Source: Mesodorylaimus sp. YZB2_4 (taxonomy: Eukaryota > Nematoda > Enoplea > Dorylaimida > Dorylaimidae). Taken from it: 64,000 bases of DNA. Each line of letters starts with the position of its first letter. Within the stretch, counting starts at the first letter, position 1. The DNA is taken from the NCBI GenBank assembly GCA_030248295.1, contig JASANH010000797.1:103985-167984 (forward strand). The letters run 5' to 3'. The notes below the pieces were generated by a model that saw only the letters and a list, made by a program, of their open reading frames with translations, searched no databases and was not told where the DNA came from. Shown here piece after piece: positions 31,791-42,131 of this stretch. The position numbers and the translations under genes were made by a program.

Positions 31791-34700
31791 ACGACTCATC
31801 GAAGCAATTGCTCCAATCTGCTTTAAACGAAACGCTTATTTTTCCCGTTTTGAATGAAAGTGATGGGAGAAAAATAATTCCAGTGGAGTTTATTTATGTG
31901 ACAAATAGCCCACAAGACCATCCTCACGTGGTGCACTCTGTGAGTCGGAGGTCGGGGTCTGTTGGAAAGTCCCCACTCTCACAAAGCCACCATTGGAGCT
32001 TTGGCAAACGACACATTCAAGGCCACGTTTGAGCTGACAAAAGGACGAGAATTCGATAATTATTTTTTCGCCTTGCAAAATCTCTCCGCTCATGTCATGG
32101 AATTTGTGGTCAGGCAACTCGAACCATCGAAAAATGTCGAAATGCACAGCGGAAGACAATGGGACGCTACTAGTATTCTCCTAATGGCTGATCATTTTTA
32201 CAGCATCAGATTCCATCCCTTCTTGTACTGTGTCAGCAGTTGATTAAAAATTGCAGAGCTGATTGCGAAATATAATCGCGATGAAAACTGCCAAGAAAAA
32301 CCTATGTCGAACATTAGCGTCACTCGATGCGGGCTTATCGGTGCAAGTTATATTCGTGGTATGGACGGCTTGAATTCAAATTTCATAGAAAAACTTAAAT
32401 TGGTTCTTTCGGCAAAACGGCCCTGCTCGTTGTCATTGTTGATGCAAATTTCCGGGGAGGCGAAGAAAATAACAGTTGGAGGGCAGCCTGACTTTGTCTG
32501 TGGCTGAGCAAAAGTATTTCCGATCTGAATCTGAAGGTGCTGTGGCCATGGAACCGGGTAGCATGGCCACCATGGTACCACCGCTAGGTCTTGCACTGCC
32601 AAAGCTTATGTTAATCACCCATTATATCTGCAATGTTTCATTCCCGTTTGCCAGCTGGATACTGTAGTCGATTGGTGCACAAAAGAAAAAGACAGCTGCA
32701 GCTCGGAAAGCTTTGCACTCACTTTCACCAGCAAATTGTCGCCGGGCGATGAAGAGAATAGATTGATCGAAAAAGAATCAAATTTGGAAACCTCATATTA
32801 TTATCGTGTTGACAAGTTCACGAAGGCGGTTCGTTTGGGCTTCCCGTCGATTAATAGGAACCAAACAGGAACATATTGCTGCGCTATTTTTCGCAAAGCC
32901 AGCGAGCTAGTCTCCATGGCCTCTGATAGGACAATTAAAGTGACCGTATCGGACCCGATCCCCCTATTTTTCCCAGATGGGTCGAAAAATAATCCTGAAG
33001 AAGGAATGACACTGACTTTTGGATTGATGCTGGATTGTTCAGCCGATGGCCGGCCAGAACCAGTATACTATAGCTGGAAATGCACCACTCTTTCACGGGA
33101 ACCCCACCCATGCCCTGATTGATTTGCCAATGTGTAAGCCTTACTCGTAGCAGCAGGTCCAGGCTGGGCGTGCATGAGAGTGGAATTACACTTGTGTGGC
33201 CAAGAATGACCTCGGCGACGTGATTTCGCGGGCTTATTCCGTCCAAGACGACAAGACGGCAAAACCGTTTTAGGCTCAATCCTACTTGTCGTAATTATAG
33301 TCCCATCATGCCTGATAGTCATCTGTCCACTCCTGCTCTTCCTATTGCTTCGATGGCGAATAAATTTGAGACGGAATAAGATGCATTCAGAACTATGCCC
33401 TGTGCACAAAATATCAAGACAGTTCAAATTTTAGGCAAGTTTTAAAGAATTAGCTCAAGAATTTAGGTCCTCTCACGTTCAAATATACGAAACAATAGAT
33501 TCCAATGCTCCATTGAAGGACCAAGCTGAAATACTGCCTTACAAAAAGAATTTAAAATCGATCGCTCCATGTTCATTCTGAAAGAACGCATTCTCGGAGG
33601 TGGTCAGTTCGGTGAAGTGCTACGAGGAGAATTAATTTCACCAATTGCTACAGCTCATCAAGACGGAGAAAGCAACTGTCGACCTGTTGCTGTGAAAATA
33701 CCCCAGGGTAGGTATACTTCCATTACTATATGTCACACGCGAGAGAAAAGTTAAGAATAGTTCAATTAGCACACATTTAGCAAATTACACAAATAAAGCT
33801 GATAATGTCCGCAGTCTGAGGTTTTAGACTTCGCAGAATAAGAAGAATTTTCGAAACAAAGATGCTGTTAGAATTTTTGCCCTCCTGCACAGAAACAAGA
33901 TAAATTTTTTTATAATGGCAATTTTTTAACATTCAAAATAATTTTATGCTGTTCCACACAGATTACTCGAATCCCCTGCATTATCGGGCGTTGCTGGACG
34001 AAGTGAAGATAATGTGCCACATCCGACCGCACATCAACGTGCTTTCGCTGATCGGCGCCTGCACGAGCGACATCGAGCGCAGACAATGCTTCGTCCTGAC
34101 TGAATACTGTCGGCACGGTTGCCTGAGGGACTATCTGATCGAGAATCGGTCGAAATTCGAAGATCCCGAGGTGAGCGGCATTCTAGCTTGCACTTTTCCG
34201 CTGCGACAGACTTTCATTTCCCGAACAGAGGAGCGACGAGAGTGTGCGGACTCTGCTCAACTACGCCTACCAGGCGGCCAACGAGATGGAGCACCTGGGG
34301 TCCCAGAACGTGAGTAGCACCCCCATCCCGACCACTCTGGCTTCGCCCCTTTCAGGTCATCCACAGGGACCTCGCGCTGAGGAACATCCTTCTGACCGAA
34401 GTGCACATTGTCAAAATAGCCGACTCCGGCATGTCCCGTCGGTACGAGTCCATTTACCGCAAGGCCCTCTTGCCCGACGTGCCAGTGCCCATATTCTGGA
34501 TGGCCTTGGAGTCGCTCATCGGCGACGAGTACACTCACAAATCGGATGCGTAAGTCAGCCCGCATCTCGGCAATCCCATGATCCACTCTCCCAGTTCCAA
34601 TTGCTCGTTCGGCATCGTCCTGTGGGAAATGTTCAACTGCGGCAGACGGCCTTACCCCGATCACGAGCCCGACGCCTGCTTACGCTCTGGCTCTAGGCCA

Positions 34701-34935
34701 GCGAGCAGAACAGAATGGGACCCCCGAAACTAGTGTGCCCGGAAATGTAAGTTTGTTGGTGGAGTGGGTGTCGTGTGGTCTTACTGTGCCCCTGCCCAGG
34801 TACCAGCTGTTGCGGGACAGCTGGAAGGAGAAGGCCGACCATCGACCCACGTCCGACACATTCCGACACATTTCTCGTTTCTCGCCTTTGCCTCTGTCAC
34901 CCCCATGCGAGGGCTGGGGACTGTTTGAATTGTAG
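31791..34935 (+). pseudogene. Receptor tyrosine kinase with Ig-like ectodomain, probably decayed
   Basis: Ectodomain exons start at 31791 and about 32668 (NRNQTGTYCCAIF, then EWNYTCVAKNDLGD), followed by a membrane helix (ILLVVIIVPSCLIVICPLLL, near 33276-33345). Kinase exons: about 33560-33707 (GGGQFGEV glycine loop, VAVKIP lysine), 33962-34170 (LLDEVKIM, LTEYCRHGCLRDYL), 34229-34309, 34356-34549 (HRDLALRN; DSG in place of DFG; WMALESL), 34595-34746 (FGIVLWEMF) and 34800-34935. Introns from 34171 on are only 45-58 bp. Frame breaks occur near 31965, 33105, 33273, 33548 and 34660-34710, so it is a pseudogene or the assembly has indels. Phases fit at every kinase splice site. Receptor family is unclear; the LPYKKEF and ILGGGQFGEV start is of the VEGFR/FGFR-like type. 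It lies between peptidase copies C and D. Confidence 0.65.
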
Positions 34936-35230
34936 CTGGTTTTTTCTCAAATAGCACCTTTTTAGCTGGCTTGTTTGCTTTGTCCCAGTGTCAACCAAGC
35001 TGGGGCCTTATTCTACCAATTATTTGAGTGTTGATTGACTCGATGTCCTCGTTCAGTACAAGCCTTCCACGCGTTCTTTGCGCGTATCATATAACGTCGC
35101 GCACATTTCGCTATGGAACACAGTTTAAAGGCCTGAGTACCATGACCGGATTTTTTGGAAAGTCACATCATTGTGGTCTTTATTGTAATCCTAGTCTACC
35201 GCTGGGCAATCGGGTCTGCGGCTAGTAAAA
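34936..35230. other. No gene
   Basis: 3' flank of the kinase; nothing recognised. Confidence 0.5.
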
Positions 35231-35239
35231 TTACTTGAT

Positions 35240-36760
35240 TTGAATGCGCATACGCAAAGTCTCTTGAATGCGTATTCGTATTGCGTCATACACGAATTGC
35301 ATGATCCAAAAAGTATGCGTGAAAGTTTGCGTATTGCGTATTTTGCCTGTAATTGGTGCATCCAAAATATCCAGTCCCATAATGTAACTAATTACGTGAC
35401 CTTGTTTGCAAATACAGATAACCGTTCCGAACAACATGAAAGACAGTCCTGGACTGAAAATATTGCTGGCCTTGGATCGTGAATTTCCATGTCGAGCAAT
35501 TCCAAAATCGTGTTTCGCATGAAGACACCTCGCCAAGTGAAACCAACCTAAAAGGCTTACAATTAAAAAATGAAATTCGAAACGAACGAGTAGTCGTGCA
35601 TAGAGCTACTAGCTGATCTCAGCATCCATGAAAAACATTGCGATTCTAGCGAGTGGTAGAACACAACTCGCCTAATTTCCTCGAAATATCGGCGAAATAG
35701 ACTCGGTTTCCAAACTCATAGCAGGTAACTGGAGATTAGGGTCGGACGATAATGAGCGGGTCTTGACTCAATTTACAATACCGATTGGTCAAACAAAATC
35801 CGTGAAGCTCGTGACAGCAATCCAGCGCTCCTCCGCCAATACTCTTTCAACACTGGAAATCCAACTTTCGGCCTAGTTGGTTATTCCGGTTGGTCAGGCC
35901 ACACGTGCGATAACACTCAGCCTTGGTCAGCGTGTGAAGCAGTGTGCGAGGAGAGCGAGGGGGATGATCTTCCTTCAGGCGAGGAGGGGCTGCACTTTAC
36001 ACTCGACCAAGTTTGAGTGACCTGCTAGTTTTTCTCTTTTCGTGGCCCTGATAGCTCAGTGGTACGACATCGGGATCGCAAGCGGAAGTTTGCGGGATCG
36101 AATCCTGGTGGGCGTGGTACATTTGCACTGAGCAGCGACACTGAAGCTGAGCCCTCCGGGGTGGCTGGTTTAGGGTTCCAGCCTCAAAGCGATCCCTAAA
36201 GCGTCGTGGGTTATCTTACCACGTGTAAGTCTTTTGTTAATTTTTGACCAATATGGATAAAAAATATTGGGAAACCGTGGGCATGAGTGGAAAATTGACG
36301 GATTCACTTATTTGAGGATTCTGTCGCAGCAAGTATCCAACTCCTGATGGCTGTATTCTCTATTTTGCATTTGGTCAGAAAATTCTGATGGCGCTAGGTT
36401 TACTATACCAAATGAGGATACGTACAAAGTTTTAAAAATTGTGTGAAGATGACACTTTGACAAAGTCAGACAAATATTGACTGACAGGAAACATTTTTCG
36501 GCTAATATTTTTTAAATTTTTTGCCGAAGTTAGAGGCAACAGCTGCCAAACTACAACGTTAGTCAAATACTGGCTTAGTTGCGACCAGTAAGGAAAAGAT
36601 GTATAAATTACAAGTTCGAATTCTTCCACCTGCTAATTTGGCTTGTGGGAAGAAATTCCTTATAATTTTTAACTTGGCTCAAGCAGCTAATTAACGAACG
36701 CATTGTATGTATTGCGTACAAGCAAGTTTGCCAATGCGTATATGCGTACACCAGGTGGAC
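35240..36760. mobile_element. Possible element with GCGTATTGCG-type subterminal repeats
   Basis: GAATGCGCATACGCAAAG, GAATGCGTATTCGTATTGCG and similar units at 35240-35345 are mirrored by TTGCGTACAAGC and AATGCGTATATGCGTAC at 36700-36755 in opposite sense. The interior has no recognisable protein but includes the tRNA-like sequence at 36049. The borders are a guess. Confidence 0.35.
36049..36117 (+). repeat. tRNA-Ala-like SINE head
   Basis: GCCCTGATAGCTCAGTGGTA is a very good tRNA 5' part with an A-box. GGGATCGAATCC is the B-box. The 7-nt loop ATCGCAA would give anticodon CGC, but the anticodon stem has two mismatches and only four acceptor pairs form. A GC-rich tail to about 36230 follows, so a tRNA-derived SINE is likelier than a functional tRNA. 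Confidence 0.5.
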
Positions 36761-36885
36761 TATTGACATATTTTGCTAAATGTAACCCCAGCGCGGTTGG
36801 CCGTGGCGAGTAGGGGAGAGCAAGTGATCTCTCTTGTCGATATAATCGCATTACTTGCCTGCTTCATCGGAGATTCAGTCTCGAT

Positions 36886-36991
36886 GACTTCGGTCGGCCA
36901 CATTCTCCTCTGCGCCCGCCAGGCTTGGGTAATTAATTACTCAGTTTGAATCCATACCGGCAGGCGTAGGAGAGTGCGGCCGACCGAAGTC
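36886..36991. repeat. GC-rich hairpin
   Basis: GACTTCGGTCGGCC plus TTCTCCTCTGCGCCCGCC on the left pair with GGCAGGCGTAGGAGAG plus GGCCGACCGAAGTC on the right. The stem is about 33 bp with few mismatches and the loop about 38 nt. Confidence 0.8.
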
Positions 36992-37343
36992 AGCAAGACA
37001 AATACTCCGACTGAAGGTGTGCAAGTCTCGCGACTACACCTGACCTAGAAACATCAAACCGAGGGGTTGACGTCCCAGCCAGAGGAGACCATGGCCTGCC
37101 GGCAAAGGGTTACAATTTTCATGCGTGATGTGGTGGCTCACCCTCGAATGCGCATTCCCCGTCAGCTGCGTGGCAGGGTGTGCTTCGCAAACCACAATGG
37201 TCATAGATACCTAGCCGATATTCTAAATCACTTTCAAGATCCGTGAACATGACAATCGTGCACTCACCAGGGGAAACCAAACTCAAACACCAAGTTTTCT
37301 TGTCTGTTCCCTATTACTATGACAGTGCACACGTCTCGACACA

Positions 37344-37730
37344 TTGAGTACAGCCTATGACACAGGTGGATTGTGGCTCATCCCCAAGGGCCTATTGCGA
37401 GTTGTCATAGGCCAGCAGAACCACATGGACATCACGCAAGTCCAACTTCTTGCCCAACTGGCATCTAGTGCAGTGCGATTTCATGATTTCGACAAGATTT
37501 CCAGTTTCTTCGACGAGACTAGTAAAAAAGAATCCATCGGCAAAAACCCTCAGATTTCTGCCGCCTTCCATGAATTCCATTTATCGCTCATGACTCGTCG
37601 TCCATCATTATCGAAGACGATGTTCGAGAACGACGCACTCTTTGGCGACCTATTTATTTCGCTCGGTGCAGAAAAACTAAGACTTGCACTCACATCGCTC
37701 ACCTTTGTAACCGGACTTTTTCTCTCATAG
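37344..37730 (+). other. Unassigned reading frame, 128 codons
   Basis: Reads LIPKGLLRVVIGQQNHMD and later FLDISLGAEK-like helical segments, ending in a hydrophobic LTFVTGLFLS. The first codon is not ATG and no family is recognised. GC-rich composition like the neighbouring 36.8-38.7 kb stretch suggests an old retroelement piece; this is a guess. Confidence 0.2.
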
Positions 37731-38825
37731 TCTCCATCAGGTTTTTGCAACTTCTCAATTTAGGTACGAAAATTGGAAAAAAAGAGAAGCAAATAAATCA
37801 ACGCCAGAAGCACCTACGCACAGAAAGAAAGCCAGAATTATCTGAGCGACAACAGGCAAAGGGGGCAGCACCAAAGCCTTAAGAGATTGTTTTTGACCGA
37901 ACAAGGGATATTGCCATGCTACGATCACTCGATATTCCAGACCTCTCGCCCATATAAGGGAGCGAGTGATTGGCATCACCCAGGACAGCCAAGTCGTCCG
38001 ACCTAGTCCTGACACATCACCACATCACCCTGGTCACGCTCCCACGGGCGGAGCCTCTACAACCAGTCATTTCTTCAACTAAAACTCACATGGACATATC
38101 CAATACTCCAAAATTTCTTGTCTCAAGGCAACACTAGATTATTTATTAAACCAACCTCCGCCATCGACATGCACTTCATAAAATCGAAAGCATATTTGTG
38201 AGCACATTGTTCCTATCCATGGCCGCCTCACAAAGTCTCCACCGCCTTCACCAACGTACGTAATGGACGGCCTGAGAAGAGGACACAACATGAAGGAGCG
38301 CAGAGTTCACAACCAACCAGGAAGCCTACCTGACATCCCTTTGCCCAAATACGGTATCTCTTCATCACCCGATATCAATCCCGCCACACCAGCGATGTCG
38401 ATATGCGCCCAGGAAGGACACTCAACGAACTCCTGCAAGAGCGGACACTGTCAGGCTGCGACCACCAGCACTGAGCTCCTTACCTTCAGAAACGCAGCAG
38501 CGATGGTCGATCCTCCGACCGGCACCCAACGCAATGTTATTCAAATCGGCAGCATCGTTCTTCAGGCGACTTCCGAACGTCTTAAACAGGGGCATGCGCC
38601 ACACTCGATCGCCCGTGTCCACGCTGGCCTATAAGAAAAGGCCAATTTGCACATTCCGCCCTTCTGTCCGCGAGGTCCGGCACAGGCACCAGGTACATGA
38701 GTAAACCCACACTGTCTGTGACAGTGGTATGACATTGTGATGGCCACACTGTCATACCAGACTCACCTCGTACAACTTCTTATACAGGTCGTCCGAAGTG
38801 GCGAACACGCCGACAACAACCTGAC
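37731..38825. other. No confident gene; GC-rich possible retroelement debris
   Basis: A TATA-like CATATAAGGGAGCG at about 37950 and TTATTAAACC at about 38145 are LTR-like, but I cannot find paired borders. A small hairpin (GGTATGACATTGTG / CACACTGTCATACC) lies at about 38727-38760. Confidence 0.35.
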
Positions 38826-39310
38826 AGTATAAAACTCTGCATGAAACTGCATGCATGTTGGAGAAGGTAACCAAGTTGAACTTAATAAGGAATGAGCCCT
38901 ATGATACTGAACCTAAATTCGTGACTCTGCTGCCAAACGTGCTTTACTTCTGATGGCTAGAGTAGCGTATGCAGAGGTCAACAACAACTACTGCAGATAC
39001 TTAAAACAAGCAAGTTGGCAATCTAGAACTCTGAATGAAACTGCATTCATGTTGGAGAGAGTAACTAAGTTAAACTTGATAAGGAGTGCCTTTTAAAATG
39101 TTTAGCTATTGGCATTTTTGGCAGTTATGACTGACCAATGACCCAAAGGTAACCAATGCATACCGTCTACCAAACATAAGCAGCTGCCCAATGATACCAA
39201 GATTTGTGACACTGCTACCAAACGCGCTGGTGTAGCTTGTATGCCAATGTCAAGAGCAACTACTGCAGATAAAACAAGCTACTTTTTGCGTCTGATCTTG
39301 AGTCGCAGGA
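38826..39310 (+). repeat. Two tandem copies of a dispersed repeat
   Basis: Unit 1 (about 38830-39023) and unit 2 (about 39024-39310) share ACTCTGNATGAAACTGCAT, CATGTTGGAGA, AAGTTNAACTT and ACAACTACTGCAGATA. A third partial copy is at 16807-16875. No coding capacity. Confidence 0.7.
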
Positions 39311-39837
39311 CATGCATACAACGCACGACATGCATACAAGACTTGCATGAAAGTCCTATCTTACATCAAAGCGACACTGCTGTCCTTATCTAAGGACTCG
39401 CTGACCTAAGAGTGACTTGATCCTGCAAAGGGTCAAGGTTGCTGCACTGGTGCATATCTGTCACACGCAAGTATGGACCTAGCGCCACTCCCTTATTTTC
39501 CCTCGGCCCCCTCTTAGAAGCTCAGAAATACTCCTTTTATCTTTTCTTCTACCTTGTTTCAAAGTTTTCTAACTGAAGATGCTCTGTGGTTAGTTTTATA
39601 TCCCAGAAAAATTTCCACTGAAATCCAGCTTTTATAGCATTATTTTAACTTTGTTTTTTAGGGTTTCTTGTCGGTGCTTTGATTGGAGCTTAGACGGATA
39701 GTCAAGAAGTCATTTCCGAATCTCAAACACGCATATCTTTTTATCAATATTTTGGTTGCGAATGATATATAACTGTTTTCTTTGAGAATACATACGCCCT
39801 TCACGTGCCGCATGCACATTCCTAAAAAAACAGATAG

Positions 39838-39932
39838 TAGACATGGATATGAATATCCCAAAAGATATGGATATGGATATGATTCCGATATCGATATGTC
39901 AAATGATATCGATATTGATTAGATATAGATAT
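39838..39932. repeat. GATATG simple-sequence repeat
   Basis: Units GGATATG, GATATCG and GATATAG run together. Similar in type to the repeat at 17.1 kb. Confidence 0.8.
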
Positions 39933-40064
39933 CAACAGTAGTCATAACTAGCCCCCCAAAAAAAGCAAACATCAGAGCTGTTTCGCAAAAAAAGACACAA
40001 AATGCATAAGATTTAAATTTGCAGCGCTGTCGTGAAAATGAATAAAAAATTACACAAGAACGAA

Positions 40065-40172
40065 TACCCGTACGCGGCGACCCTGACCCAAACCCATACC
40101 CGTACCCGTCGCCTCTTACGCACACCCCTACCCATACCCGCCGAGTAAGGGTGGGTACGGGTATGGGAACCC
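40065..40172. repeat. TACCCG-rich inverted repeats
   Basis: ACCCATACCCGTACCCGTCG on one side and GGGTGGGTACGGGTATGGG on the other can pair. Motifs like these are common in subterminal parts of hAT-type elements; no clear borders seen. Confidence 0.6.
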
Positions 40173-40639
40173 ACGCAGGACTGTGCTATTTGGTCTGCCC
40201 TGGGCTCCTCTCCACAACTACGGATAAGGCATCGAGAAGGCAATAAGGCAGCGAGATCATGAGCAGCTGCACAAGAGCCCTTCGAGAGAAGAAATCGATG
40301 CTTTGAAGATATACTTCAAAACAAATCATGTTCTCATCCACGCAAGTGACTCGTTGTCGTTTTGGAAAGATCACGTGACCACTTATCTTTGACACCACTG
40401 GCGCAAGATATTTTATCGAGCCCTGCTATACTTCAGCGCCAGTGGAACGAGTATTTTCGCAGGCTAGCATAGCGATTGCTGATAGAGGAAACCGTTTGTC
40501 TTGAGAACAGTTAAAAGAAGAAGTGATGTTAAAAACGAACGAATGTTTTTTTAAATTTTTTGGTAAAACATGTAAAGCCGTTCTGAGAAATGTTTGAAAA
40601 ATTTTAATTTTGAGTCAACGTCAATGCCAAAAATCATCA

Positions 40640-40735
40640 ATTTTTGCCTTGTCAAAGTCAAAGAGAAAGTCTAAAAATTTTTGGACCCTGTCAAAGTCAA
40701 AGTCAAAGTCAAGATGAGAAACCGACTTCGTTTGC
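40640..40735. repeat. GTCAAA simple-sequence repeat
   Basis: Clusters of TGTCAAAGTCAAAG units around 40652-40671 and 40688-40715. Confidence 0.7.
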
Positions 40736-41329
40736 AGTACTAATACTGAAATGGATGGGGAGCCGGAGGCTGACGCCAACTGGACAACCACCCTACAAAA
40801 TTTCCATAAAAAATTGAGTCGCATTTGTTTCCTTACATCGCGCTTGCAAACGTGCAATTTCATTTCCCAAACAATTGCTAACGCGCTAAAAGATGTCATA
40901 CAAACTGTTTCAACAGCTCAGTTAGTGTGCTTCGTTCAATATATCACAGTGGCATTAAAGGTATCGTTTCAAGTGTAACGCTAGGAGCTAGATTTTGGCC
41001 AGACTGAACTGAAAACTGAACGATACCTTTAACTGGCATTGCTGGGAGTTTGAGAAGGATCACGAACTTTGGAATGCAAGGATTTCATGCATGCATGCTT
41101 TCAAATTCAGCAAAACCTGAACTCTTAAAAGCCGGTTTGAGAAAGGTTATTTGTCTGCTAATAGTAGGCAAAATTTCAGTAAATGACCCAGCCCACTTGG
41201 AAAGTGCCTGACCTGATAAGGGCTCTTCTCGCTAATTACCGCACAGCCAACGTCCAAGTGTTTTCATAAAGATGGATATCTCCTATACGTTTTCACTCCT
41301 CACCTCTCGGGCTGGGTGCGCGTTTACTG

Positions 41330-41693
41330 TTATTGTTTAGTTTTTTTCTGGACTGGCACTCACAGCAGTTCTCCTCTGCGTGTCTCTACCAGAAGCATCT
41401 CCACGCCAAGGCATCCTGCACAGGACACCGACTTCCACGGACGATGGTGGGTAGGCTTTGAATTCTGTCAGACTTCGACAGCCGAGACTGTCTACTTGTT
41501 TGGCTTCCGTCTCTCCACTCGGAGCACCTCGGCGGTACTGGGTGAGTCGCCCACGGCCTGGCGTGCAAGATCAGCGAGGGTTCATGATTCTCAAACCGAC
41601 CTCCATCACCGGGGATCGAACCCGGGGCGAGTCCAGCCATACTGGGAGATGAATGCCGAACCGCTGCACCAACGCAGCCGCGGGCCATGTTCA
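41330..41693 (-). mobile_element. tRNA-derived SINE, copy 1
   Basis: On the minus strand it begins GCGGCTGCGTTGGTGCAGCG (A-box) and GGGTTCGATCCC (B-box) within 70 nt. It continues through GGCCGTGGGTGACTCGCCC and GGTGTCCTG and ends near a T-rich plus-strand stretch (the A-tail). It aligns end to end with 50719-51124. Open frames inside it are chance. Confidence 0.8.
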
Positions 41694-42131
41694 TGTTTTA
41701 GTACGGCCACTGGCTCTCAAGCAATACGGATCAAGTGCTGTAAACTATCAGCACACATTTCGTTGCATTCACATCACAATTCAAGTGAAAATTCGACTCC
41801 ATGATTTTTTGTGCCCACTAGTATGTCCCCAATGAGTATATGGTGACGCGAAAGTCAACCCCTCCCCGAGTGGATACACATAAAAACGTGTTGCTCGGGC
41901 GATATCGCCCATATTACCCAACCTGACAGGCACTAGATTGAGAAGTGTGCATATTTGGCAAATGTTCATTCAAACTATGTTCAGTACTACAGGTCTAGTA
42001 TGCACTATGAATGAACGACCCTGTGCGTCTGAACACGGTCAAAATGTACCATTCCAAATTTCACGTTGGGATGTAAAAATTTAATTTGCAGTGATGCCAA
42101 TGCTAGCATGACTAATGACATGTACTTTTAG
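41694..42131. other. 5' flank of copy D; no exon 1 found
   Basis: I looked for the family promoter (TATAAAAG after CAATCATC) and a signal-peptide exon ending in phase 1 between the kinase and 42131 and found neither. This stretch ends in the TTTTAG acceptor of exon 2. Confidence 0.45.

Larger units (their letters stand above)
39311..41325. other. Repeat-rich DNA, no confident gene
   Basis: Contains simple repeats at 39838-39930, 40065-40172 and 40620-40735. A 75-codon ATG frame at 40751-40978 (MDGEPEADANWTT) is unrecognised and probably spurious. TTAAAGGTATCGTT at 40953 and AACGATACCTTTAA at about 41020 form a short inverted pair. Confidence 0.45.

Noticed and set aside
36049-36117. Functional tRNA-Ala(CGC) gene
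   Set aside because: Two mismatches in the anticodon stem and only four acceptor pairs; a SINE-like tail follows.
37900-38150. LTR-like TATA and polyadenylation signals
   Set aside because: No TG...CA borders with a duplication and no second LTR could be found.
40953-41033. TTAA-flanked inverted pair AGGTATCGTT / AACGATACCT that could be a piggyBac-type MITE
   Set aside because: Ends lack the CCC-type terminus expected and the unit is only about 75 bp; one occurrence is not enough.
41316-41804. Reading frames of 60-160 codons on both strands
   Set aside because: They lie within the tRNA-derived SINE at 41330-41693 and have no domain; composition is that of the repeat.
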